Shown here: piece after piece, positions 10,401 through 20,300 of the stretch
Numbering within the stretch: the stretch's first letter is position 1
Layout: each line of letters begins with the position of its first letter
DNA from: Hypsibius dujardini
Lineage: Eukaryota; Tardigrada; Eutardigrada; Parachela; Hypsibiidae
Reading direction: 5' to 3'
Assembly: GCA_001579985.1 (NCBI GenBank)
Contig: LRSR01013526.1
Coordinates: 1-29,067 of the forward strand
DNA length: 29,067 nucleotides
Made by a program: the position numbers and the translations under genes
The notes under the pieces: model-generated
Databases searched by the model: none
Seen by the model: only the letters and a program-made list of their open reading frames with translations
Told to the model about the DNA's origin: nothing

Positions 10401-13400
10401 TTCGCCTCTTTGCCCACCCCCTGGCCCTACTATGAGGGGTCCTGGTTGCGACCTGTAAGGCCTCTAAAAGAGCCTTGGTACACCGCAACAACTTTTTGCA
10501 GTAGTAAATATCATATGGCATTATTATTAAAGTAGCACCGTCTGGCTGATTTAGGGCAACTAAAAACGTTTGTGCCAAAGAATCACCCTCATTACTTCCT
10601 ACTACCGCAAAATCCGAAGAACGCAGAGTGCATCGACCCAAATGAGACGAAAATGTGCTTCAAAGCCGGCGACAGTCGGGCAAACGTTCACGTGGGTATC
10701 TCGAGAAACACACGCTGTGGCGGTTTGAATGGCAAACAAACAAACAACAACGTTCAGTAAAATGTGTGTTTGATACATTTTTACAGCTAGGTATCGCGCA
10801 GGCACAGACACTCTGGCTACGTCAGCACAATCGCAACGCTGAAGCTCTGCACGCATTGAATGCCCATTGGACGGATGAGAAGCTCTTCCACGAAGCTCGA
10901 CACATCACTGTGGCACAGCTGCAGCACATCACCTACAATGTAGGACAAAAACTCAACTGCCAAGACGCAAGGGATGGATCAACCGGCAACGGCACATCCA
11001 GACAAACATGCATGCATTCCTATAGACAAATACGGCAGACAGACAGAAACTCGCAAGAACGGAGATTTTCCCTCCCAATCGGCGTTGCGTTTTTTCACAA
11101 ATACCTGCCAAAATATCATAATTTTACATTGGGTTCTCGAGTTCGAAATCACATTTGCGGTTTCAGAAAAAAATTAGGTGGGGAAAGACTTCCCGTGCCC
11201 CTTTGTGCTATAGGCCCAGACTTGATTGATTGATTTATCAGCAACGATTCCAAGTTTCAATTGTTGTTACCCCAATCAATACTTTCTAGAACACAGTTTT
11301 TAAATTTATTAAAACCTTTAGCCAAACTTAAAAACAATCGAAATTTACTTTGAAACACTGTTGCGAGTGGAGAAGAAATACTGGTAAACAAGTCCGAACA
11401 AAGAAAGTCGTAACAGCGATGCAGCCGTAGCCAGAATTCGGACAGTGTAGTTGGCGCTACTGCTCTTTATGCAATTTCCAGAACGCAAAATTATTGTTTT
11501 TTAAATTATTAGAAGACTTCTGCAAAAATACAAACACTAATATGTGATATTTTCCGACCCAGAGGAACACCGTAAATCCATAAAGAGCAGTGGCGCCACC
11601 TACACTGTCCGAATTCTGACTATTGTTGCAGCGCTGTTTGACTTTCTTTTTTCGGACTTTTTACCAGTATTTTTTTCTCCGCTCGCAACAATGTTTCAAA
11701 TTAAATTTAATAAGAATTTGAAACATCGAAACGTTGCTAATGGATCAATCAATCAAGCCCGGGCCCATAGCGCAAAGTTGCTGGGGAAGTCTTTGTCTTC
11801 CTTATTTTTCTCTGAAACCGCAGATGTGATATACAACCCGAGACCCCACTGTAAAATTGTGATATATTGATAGGTGTTTGTGAGAAAAAATTCATACCGA
11901 TTGAGAGAGAAAATCGCCCTCTATTTTTGCCCAAGTCAGGTAGATACACCGATAGATAAAGCTATAAGAGCACTTGCAGCCAAGCACACTTTCACACAGA
12001 CATTAAGATACAGAGATACAGGCAGTCACAGTGGCATACACAAGGCTGCATAGATATGCTGTCACACAGACACATAGGAACGTAGGCGATTATGGAGCTA
12101 CTACAGACAGGGCAGCATGAGCCACTAATAATGAAAAAAACTTTTTGCAGGAGTTCTTACCGGTTCTCTTGGGAGATCAAATGCTTGACAAATGGGATCT
12201 CCGGCTACTGAACACAGGGCGCTTTTCTAAGTACAACATCTCCCTCCATCCGGGCATTCTAAACGAATTCGCGACAGCTGCTTACCGAGTTGGCCACACC
12301 ATGGTACAGAACAGCTTCAGAAGAACCTCCAAGGACTATCAGTTCCGAGGCGGAGAGAATCTTAAAACCACATTCTTCCACCCTTTCGCATTGTACGACA
12401 AGGACGCCTTCGACGAACTTATTCTGGGCATGGTCTCATCCCCCTCGCAGGAAGTCGACAACAATTTTGTAGACGAATTGTCCAACCATTTATTCGAAAT
12501 ACCTGGTGACGCTTTCGGTCTGGATTTGACTGCACTCAACATTCAACGAGGCCGGGACCACGGCATTGCCGGCTGGATGAAATGGCGACAGTTGTGCGGA
12601 CTCCCGACAGCGGCAAATTTTGATGAACTCCGTGCGATGAACATTATGCCATTAGATATCGTGGGTAAAATGGAGGATAATTACGAGTATGTATCAAATA
12701 CGAGTCGATAGTGTGGAACAAACACAAACAGACACACATACAGACACACAAACAGACAAACACACACACAGACACACAGACAGACAAACAAACAAACAGA
12801 TAGACGGACAGACAAACAAGCAGACAGATAGACAGTCAGACAGACAAACAGACAGAGTATGATTACACAAAAAGCTATTCATAATCGCGTTTGAATTTAT
12901 CAATTGCAGTGACGTAGCAGATGTTGACTTATACATAGCCGGCACGGCTGAAACTCACGTTCCCGGAGGTAAAGTAGGTCCCACGTTTGCATGCATCATT
13001 GCTGATCAGTTCCGGAGGTTAAGGATTGGCGATCGGTTTTGGTATGAAAATGATCTTCCGCTTTCCTCATCACTTTCGGATAGTAAGTATCGCAATTCTG
13101 GAGCACCGCACCAATTTTCCAATGTATCCCTACGTAAAATGTGTTTCGTGAAATAGGACAAGTCGAGGCGATTCGTACGACAACAATGTCCAGGATACTT
13201 TGTGACAACACTCCCCTTATGGAAACCATCCAACCACATGCCTTTCTTTTACCGGATGAAAAGTATGCTATTGTCCGCTTAATTATTGACCTTGTCCGTC
13301 TGTCTGTCTATCTGTTTTGGTGTCTTGCTGTCCCTGCTTCTCACTGACTGCCCACCAATGCTCCACCTTATGCTCTTGTTGTTTCAGGACGAATCCACTT

Positions 13401-13487
13401 GTACCATGCTCTTCAATACTCTCGCCTAATTTACGCCGGTGGAAAGTGAGAAGAGCGAGGAAAGCCGCAGAGTCTGAAGAAGAATAA
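4422..13487 (+). CDS. Secreted animal heme peroxidase (peroxinectin/peroxidasin superfamily), 18 exons, about 920 aa
   Basis: This enzyme would use H2O2 to oxidise halides or phenolic side chains outside the cell, as in matrix or cuticle cross-linking. Coding exons: 4422-4435, 5283-5669, 6347-6645, 7514-7670, 7759-7851, 8042-8205, 8743-8855, 9118-9141, 9240-9254, 9468-9592, 9668-9783, 10018-10068, 10555-10691, 10787-10939, 12151-12686, 12910-13082, 13157-13262, 13388-13487. All phases agree and the total is 2763 nt. The start [20 protein letters not shown] is a signal peptide split over exons 1 and 2. A roughly 330-residue N-terminal region of no recognised family holds RRRR (195-198) and a Thr-rich run (199-217). 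The peroxidase domain begins near C334 with RSFDGTCNN. Active-site residues are Q415, D418 and distal H419 (FGQFI-DHDIT), R561 (GDSR) and proximal H665 (YRVGHT), with N746 in [10 protein letters not shown]. The usual second heme-ester Glu is Val564. The family is certain; the exact subfamily and the first exon are less sure. Confidence 0.93.
4562..4816. repeat. Small foldback (MITE-like) element in peroxidase intron 1
   Basis: The first about 70 bases (GAGGCTCGTTCAGGG through CCAGGGGG) reappear as an imperfect reverse complement at about 4738-4816. This makes a 255-bp element with long terminal inverted repeats and no coding capacity. A related copy in the opposite orientation lies at 10120-10490, so this is a dispersed family in the genome. 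Confidence 0.75.
9260..9430. repeat. AT-rich low-complexity tract in peroxidase intron 9
   Basis: The tract is nearly pure A and T, built from ATAT and TTTTA runs able to form many small hairpins. ATCAATATAATT occurs near both ends (about 9270 and 9419). It fills most of the intron between the 15-nt microexon and the next exon. No gene is seen in it. Confidence 0.8.
10120..10490. repeat. Second copy of the 4.6-kb foldback family, opposite orientation
   Basis: From about 10309 to 10490 the reverse complement matches 4575-4715 closely, including GGAACCAGGACCCCTCA-type and AATTGGGCCTCTT-type blocks. A further inverted pair (GGATTTCAAAACG near 10141 and its partner near 10290-10306) suggests that the element extends left to about 10120. 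It lies in peroxidase intron 12, just before the exon encoding the GDSR motif. Confidence 0.7.
11050..11940. repeat. Large foldback element (arms about 360-420 bp) in peroxidase intron 14
   Basis: The left arm, about 11050-11471, and the right arm, about 11579-11940, are imperfect reverse complements. Matching landmarks are GAATTCGGACAGTGTAG (left, about 11435) with CTACACTGTCCGAATTC (right, about 11600), and the ATTGATTGAT / ATCAATCAAT blocks beside CCCGGGC or GGCCCAGAC. Only about 107 bases separate the arms. The left arm carries an extra stretch of about 55 bases. No transposase is present. The transcript of this intron could fold into a very long hairpin. Confidence 0.85.
11990..12110 (+). 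repeat. Degenerate ACAGA-type repeat before exon 15 of the peroxidase gene
   Basis: Irregular repeats of CACAGA, ATACAGA and CACACAGACA run through this stretch, between the foldback element and the acceptor at 12150. They resemble the cleaner CAGA tracts in other introns of this window, but are much more diverged. Confidence 0.5.
12715..12856 (+). repeat. (CAGA)n/(CAAA)n tetranucleotide tract in peroxidase intron 15
   Basis: An irregular run of ACAGACACAC, CAGACAGACA and CAAACAAACA units starts 29 bases after the GTATGT donor. It explains the CLSVCLSV-type open frame on the opposite strand, which is not a gene. Confidence 0.9.
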
Positions 13488-14330
13488 GACCGGTTATTCT
13501 GCAGTTCCTTCTGGATCTCGCATTTAGTATCCCTAATGGTTAGAAACTTTGTTACGCTTTTTGTTACGAAGTACTAGAACCAGCATGCACGTTCAAAAAC
13601 TGCAATCAATGTTACACATGCATACGTGTGCATTTACTAATTTTTGAAAATATTCAAAGATCTCCGGCTCATATTGAACTATAAGATGAATTAAGTGGCA
13701 CCTCCGTTTCAAACTGAAGGTATCGTTACTGTCTAGTCGAGCAAGCAGCTGGTAACCTTACTGCAAAACAAGGAGCTCTGAAGCTCGAAAAGCAGGAATA
13801 CTGTGGTGCTCCGCGTGCGCGACTTCTTCAGGCCCTGTTTACGAGTGGCTCAGATTATGCTCAACTAAATACGAGCAGCGAATTTCTGAAAATCACTGCT
13901 CAATTTCCCTTGACAGCCCCGGCTGATCACTTCTTCAGACTCGTTCATCGAAACTTTTTTGATACGCAACCGTTGACGACCTCACTCTCGCTATTAAAGT
14001 CAGACATTTAGCGTTTCCCCTCCGAAAATCGTCCCAAGTTAGTAGATCAGAGAACATCAGAGAATGACCGAACGAACTTTTTACAGATCTACAGCAGATA
14101 ATTGTTCGGTCGGGTTGATTTGATCTTGGAGGCTGAAAACGTTACCGGGGTTACATGACATCCTGTACAACCATCAGCTCTCCTCAGGGAACGAGACTGG
14201 CGTGGTCTTTGCGGGTCACAGGATACCAGACACCGCTAGACCTACAATACGCAACAAGGCGGCCATGGTTTCCTGAACTGATGTAGCATATCTGTCTTTT
14301 TTTTCGTATCCTAGCCTTTTGCCAATCGCC
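13488..14330. other. Spacer between the peroxidase and cullin genes
   Basis: No coding sequence is recognised. The first part should be the peroxidase 3' UTR; ATTAAA at 13993-13998 is a possible variant poly(A) signal. A pyrimidine-rich acceptor-like site (TTTTTTTTCGTATCCTAG, ending 14314) precedes the cullin start. A 5' UTR exon of the cullin gene could therefore lie further upstream in this spacer. Confidence 0.5.
13993..13998 (+). terminator. Possible poly(A) signal (ATTAAA) for the peroxidase gene
   Basis: ATTAAA is the commonest variant of the animal AATAAA signal. It lies about 500 bases after the stop codon, and I saw no AATAAA between the two genes. Position alone supports it. Confidence 0.3.
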
Positions 14331-17300
14331 ATGCCGCATCTTCGTATCAAGCCTTTTCCGGTTGGTTTTTTCGACTGACAGACTTTACATTTTGACTCCT
14401 CGGAAAACGTTAATATTTCAAGTAACACGTCATCGAAAAGGATTGACCAATCTGTGTGTCTATGTCTCTCTTTCTCTCTCGACAGGCCCCGGTGGAGATG
14501 CAGTATGCTACCAACACGTGGAACCTCCTCCGCGCAGCCGTGGAGGACATCCTGCAGAAGAAGTCCACCACTCTCAGCTTTGAGGAGCTGTATCAGCACG
14601 CGTACGGCATGCACCTCCACAAGCAGGGCGATCTGCTGCAGCAAAACCTCCAGAATGTCATCATGGACCATCTCAGCTCCAGGGTACGTAAAACTGTAGA
14701 ATAAACTTCTGGCATATGTATGATTTTCTAAAAAGTAGAAGACGTATCAGGGACAAAAAAATGGGAACAAATTTGATTCATCTTGAGCGTTCATAGCCTA
14801 GCAAGCTTCTCTCATCAGCTTAAGCTGATGAGCTGCGTATGAATCACAAACGAATTGAAATTATCCTGAGAGTTTAAGCCTGGAAATCACTGTAAGCAAG
14901 TGCTAAAAAGGTAATTTGTTCTTAATTCTTCTCAATTGTTCTTACTTGCTCTTAATTGCTCTCAATCAGTGTTAACTGTTCTCAAATTTTCTCAATTGTT
15001 CACAAACCCTAGTAAACATGAAAATGTTATGTCTTACGAAAGAACATATTGCTTTCTTACTTAATAAGTATGAAATATGTACGGCGGATTACAAACAAAT
15101 TTTTGTAAGGACTTATAAACGACAAATAATGAAATAATAATATAAAATGTGCGCTAGACAGGATTCGAACTCTGTGTATCCTGCTAAATTTTAAAGTGAA
15201 GCTATTGAAAGAACACGTACAATCCACTGCACCAACACGCATTCTACACGTTGAACGGAAATTTTTCGCCTCGCGGTGATAATATTCACAAAAAAGTTGC
15301 CAAAAAACATGTTTTTTTGACGTGAAATTACTAAATAATGCATTATCGTTTCCCGTAAAAAAATATAATAATCGACGGTCAGTACCTTAGCCTTTTTACT
15401 GTTGGTTAAACCTAAAACTAACATTCAGTGGCAGCAATTTGATGATTTCGCTTTGCTGTATATATGTTTCCGTCCAAATTGACCACTGGTCATCTTTTTC
15501 TGCTAAAAACTTATAATAATATTCAGAGTCCGTTCTTACAACTTAAAAACATTTATAAGACCTTACAAAAAAACTTACGAATTTTATCAGTATGGATAAA
15601 ATTTATAAGGATCTATAAAATTTTATATGGCCTACAGCAGAAAAATTTAAGGTATTATGTTGGGTCATTTGTTTTTCCTGATATTCAAAATCTCATGTTC
15701 ACTAGGGAAATATTCTTGAATATCCGCCCTAACGTACAATACGGTAAGTTGTTTCCGTAATCTTTAAATAACAGAGTTTTAAATGATTATAGTACTGTAT
15801 CCTTAAGGTTCGCATAAGGTGAAATTTTCAATTCGGCGAAAGTTGAAATCGCTTTGAATTCGGCGAAGAGAGGAAAGCAGGGGGCACACGTTTGTTCCAG
15901 CATTTACAAAACTGGATTCCCTTACGATTGGTACCACATAAGCTCTTACAGACAAAAAAGAAGAAAAGTTATGGCTATTTGCGTGCAACAGAAGTATTTC
16001 ATCATCGACACGGCTTTGTTTTAGTTTTATTTCACTCGTGTACCAACACGCGAGTGACTCTCCTAGCGTCTCGATTCCGGCTAATTTACTGCAAAGTTTC
16101 TGCTTGGTTTTCCAAAGAATCGTCAGAACTTGCTCATTCTCCGAATTAAAAAATGTCACCTCGTACATTGGTTTCCTTCTGTGCGTTGTTTATTTCGTGA
16201 GATTTTTTCGGCAGTTTATTTGCACTCTCACAAAGGGATTTCAAAACTTTATCAGCTAATTGCGAATGAAATTCATCTCTACAAATACAGTTTTTAAAAA
16301 TGTATGGCTTTCGTGTGAATTTATTTAAACTAAATGAATAAAAAGGATGACACTGTGCTGTCGTGTTTCAGGTGCGAAACGACCTCCTAAAAGCGGTAGA
16401 GACCAACTTTCTGCAAGGTCTGAAGCAAGTGTGGGAGGACTTTTCCGCCGGGATGTTGATCATCAGAGACGTCTTCATGTATATGGTTCGTGGCGGCTGT
16501 TCCCATCACGCGATATCCTCCCTCCCTCAATTAAAAACAAATAAATGACCTTGATTTGCTGTATATTTTCAGACAAAGACAAGTGAGGAAAGAGGAAAAT
16601 ACAATTGGCAAACAGACAGACGGACAGACAAACAAACAGGCACAGACAGGCAGGCAGGCAGACAGGTAGACAGACAGACGTGTTCATGTATATGGTTCGT
16701 GGCGGCTGTTACCTTCACACGATATCCTCCCTCCGTCTATCAAACGAAAAAACACGCATGATAAATAATCCGGAGAATGATTGAAGGTTTTTCTGTAGGA
16801 CCGGAAAGTGGAGAGCCAAACGAACGACCAACCGTCCGTCTACACGATGGGTTTAATCCTTTTCCGAGACACTGTGTTACACTACGGTCAGGTGCGTGAT
16901 AAGCTTCAGCGAACCCTCCTCGAACTCATCTCGCAAGAACGGAACGGCGCGGTGGTCGACCAGCCGACCATCCGCTCGGTCTGTACTATGCTGATGGAAC
17001 TGGGGGGTGGGACGAGGCTCGTCTATGAGGAGGACTTTGAGCAGTTGTACCTCACTGAGTCAGCCGCCTTTTTTCGGGTACGTACACCGCGCAGGCGGCC
17101 ATGCATAATAATGCATACTCACGCTGGAAGAATTGCATACAACATGGGTTTTAAAAGTCTGTGATTTAATTAAGTTCGTTTTTTTATAGAACAAGACACT
17201 CTAGATAAAAGTTAAAGCACAGTGACATATTTTATGCTGCAGAATTAATTGGCGGATTAATCATTACTGTCACTATCAAATCAAACTATTATTTTTACAC

Positions 17301-20300
17301 TTTATGATTTTGAAGAATCTTGGAATAACGAGCTTTTAAAGGGGTCAGACATTATGCCCCAACAACAAAATTATTAAGTAAATCCCAAGGGGTTTCAACG
17401 CTTTTTGTATAATATTTTGCAACCCATAGGATTGGCTTGTAGAACATTTTTTTAATTATTTGCACTTTCGATAATTAGTTGCTGCGACATATCCAAATTT
17501 GTTGTTGTGCAAAACTCCCAGTACATGTACGTCGGTGATGTAAACGAAATATGCATTTTGAGATACAATTAAAAGTATGCCTTTCTCCCTGTATACCGGT
17601 ACATACTCTTACTCTATGTATCACTCAATATGTTTCAATCAAATTAACTACACTCAGACTTGAATGTCCTAATGGTTTGCGATTTAGCATTTTCTGGCAA
17701 ATATTTTTAATACGTGAGTGGTTATTTTTAACAATCATAGAGGATAAGATGGGGTTAGGAGTTTGTTTTGTCAGGCAGAAGCACAAAAGTACCTGACCAC
17801 GAGCAGTGCGGGGGACTTCATTAGGAGCGTCGATCGAGTGGTCACGGCGGAGACGGAGCGAATCAATCAGTATCTCGATACGTCCACCAAGGCGGGAATC
17901 GACAAGCTAATTGACGAGGAGATGATCCAGCGGAATATTGAAGCGGTGGTCAATATGACTAACGGTGGGGTGGTGGCCCTCATTCAAGCTCGTCAATTTG
18001 GAGGTAAGACCGCGTTCCAAGTCTCAAAGTCTAATCCCGACATTAAAATCACTTATAAAGTCCGCATGCATATCTTAAAATTAACGAATTGTATTATTAC
18101 ATATACGTTGCCGTTTTTTGTTGTAGACTACGTACATCTACAGTAGATAGTGATCTAGTGTTAATTAAAATATATATTAAATGGTATATAAACGATATTT
18201 TAAATGACTTAATAAAGCAGCTGTTGATTTTGAATAAAATACATTTTGAAAACATTAAAAATAGAATCGATATTTAAGAGCATATTTTTATTTAAAATGA
18301 ATAAATTTACTTTCAACATTATGTTATTACATATAACCCTCCCAAAAAGCAGTACCGGAAATACGGTTAAAATCGATAACGGTTACATTTATTGTCTTTT
18401 TAGAGTAAAAAGATGACCAGGCGGAGTACCATTTATGACACCAATTTTATTGGAACTTTGACTTTTTTTCAGATTAAGTCTGTTAAGTCTGGAAATGGAG
18501 AAAATTTTGTGGATTTCAATAGTTTTGTTGAGCACAGAGTTTAAAAATATTTTTACCAGTATTGTCAGTAAAGGACGAGTACAGTGCCAACTGGTCACTG
18601 GTCAGTCCTTTTGGTCGTCAAAGTATCTTCCTCATTGTGAATTTCATTGCTCCAATTACTGTGAGTCCCTGCTAGCTCAATGGTTGGAGCTCTGCCACAA
18701 GTGAGCAGGGCGAAAATTTAATTTCCTGACGAGTACTTTTTTCTATTTTTTCTCACTCATAGGGACTGGTTGGTCATGTTAAATAATACCAAATTTATTT
18801 TTGATCAAAGAGGGATCATTTGGGCAAGGCTGACCATTGGTCAACCAAGTGCAGCTCAGTCCACAATTTTAGCTGTTTTGCATCCAATTTTGGGATGCAA
18901 TTATAGATTCATTTTGGTTTGGACAAAAAGGTAAACCGCCAAATTTTAACGGACTGTGGTACCGTTCCGAGAATCATAAAGGATTCCAATGAAGGTTTGA
19001 ATTACTCTCACTGTTTTCTTCAGGGTATATTTAAATGTCATTTTAAATGCTGAAAATGTGGTGTTTCGTTTAGATATAAGAAAAGTTTTAGTTAAATAAA
19101 ATTTGCAGGCGGATTTAAATTTATTTCAATGTTTTATTTGAATTCAATCACGTTATTTAAACAGCATTAGTAAACCCGTATCCGTAAATTGAATTTCACT
19201 TTGGGAAAGATGGTAAAAAATATTTGAAAAGAAATAAACTTAGACCATTTAGTAAATAATACTATAAGTGGGAAAACTGGTATTAGTCTATTAATCTGCG
19301 TTGTCGTAGGTAAAATTAACGGAACGCAATTATGTTCTGTTAGTGTCTAACTGATAGTTGGAAATGATCATTCAAGCAGAGTACACAACAACTTACTCCA
19401 TGGAAACTTCCTGGATATTTTCAAAGACTTTTTTATTCCACAATTAGATTGGTCTCAATTATATTTTAACAGATATGGCAACGATGTTCAAAACTTTTAA
19501 CCGCGTGAACGAAGGTGTACCCATCATGCTGGCACCCATCAGCCAATATCTCCGCCAACAGGGAGCCAGCCTGATGGCCGAAGGATCGGTCAACTCTAAA
19601 AATGCAGTGCAGTTGATTCAGGTTAGAGTATCGAGTTTCTTTAACATATCCTCACTTAGGACGATTTTCAGATGTGGAAAGCAGAATGCCTTCGTTTCTT
19701 CTTTATATATCAGTACCATATTATTAATGATTTTTTAAATTTATTTCATGGGTGACTAAATGAAACCTTTTTTGGCGAATTTCAAAGTTGGGAAAACACT
19801 GAAAGTTTCTATTTTCCTGCATCTTTACTGTAATAATAACGATCTGTCGAAATGCAGTGAGTATTTTTATTTTGTCCCATTTTCCCATTTTAAATTTCAT
19901 TTGAATCCATTTGCATCAGTCAAATATTTTTCGAAGATAAGGGGACGGAGCTATTGGCCTTTTTTTAAACGGAGCTGAAAATTCCTACGAAACTATCCAG
20001 GATTGGCATACAGTATAGCTCCGCTCCCTGATGCCAGAAAAATATTTGGCTGATGACAATCCATTATAAATAAAATTTCGAATTGAGGTAATGTCAAAAT
20101 AATTATTATTTAATGCATTCCAATAAATGGTCATTTTTACATCATAGGTTACGGAAAACGGAATCTTCCAGTGTTTTCCCAACTTGGACATTTCGCCAAA
20201 AAAAAATTTTATTTAGTCGCGCTTGAAATGAGTTTTGAAAATGATCACTAACGTTGTACTCATATGAAAAAACTAAACGTAAACATCTGGCGTTCCACAT

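Noticed and set aside
10655-11233. A 192-codon open frame as an independent gene
   Set aside because: Only 10787-10939 is coding (peroxidase exon 14); the rest is intron and the left foldback arm.
12694-12945. Minus-strand CLSVCLSV-type protein
   Set aside because: This is the CAGA repeat of peroxidase intron 15 translated in reverse.
14216-14671. A 151-codon frame on the minus strand as an antisense gene
   Set aside because: It lies opposite cullin exons 1-2 and intron 1. The plus strand gives a clear cullin sequence with matching splice sites, so this is a shadow frame.
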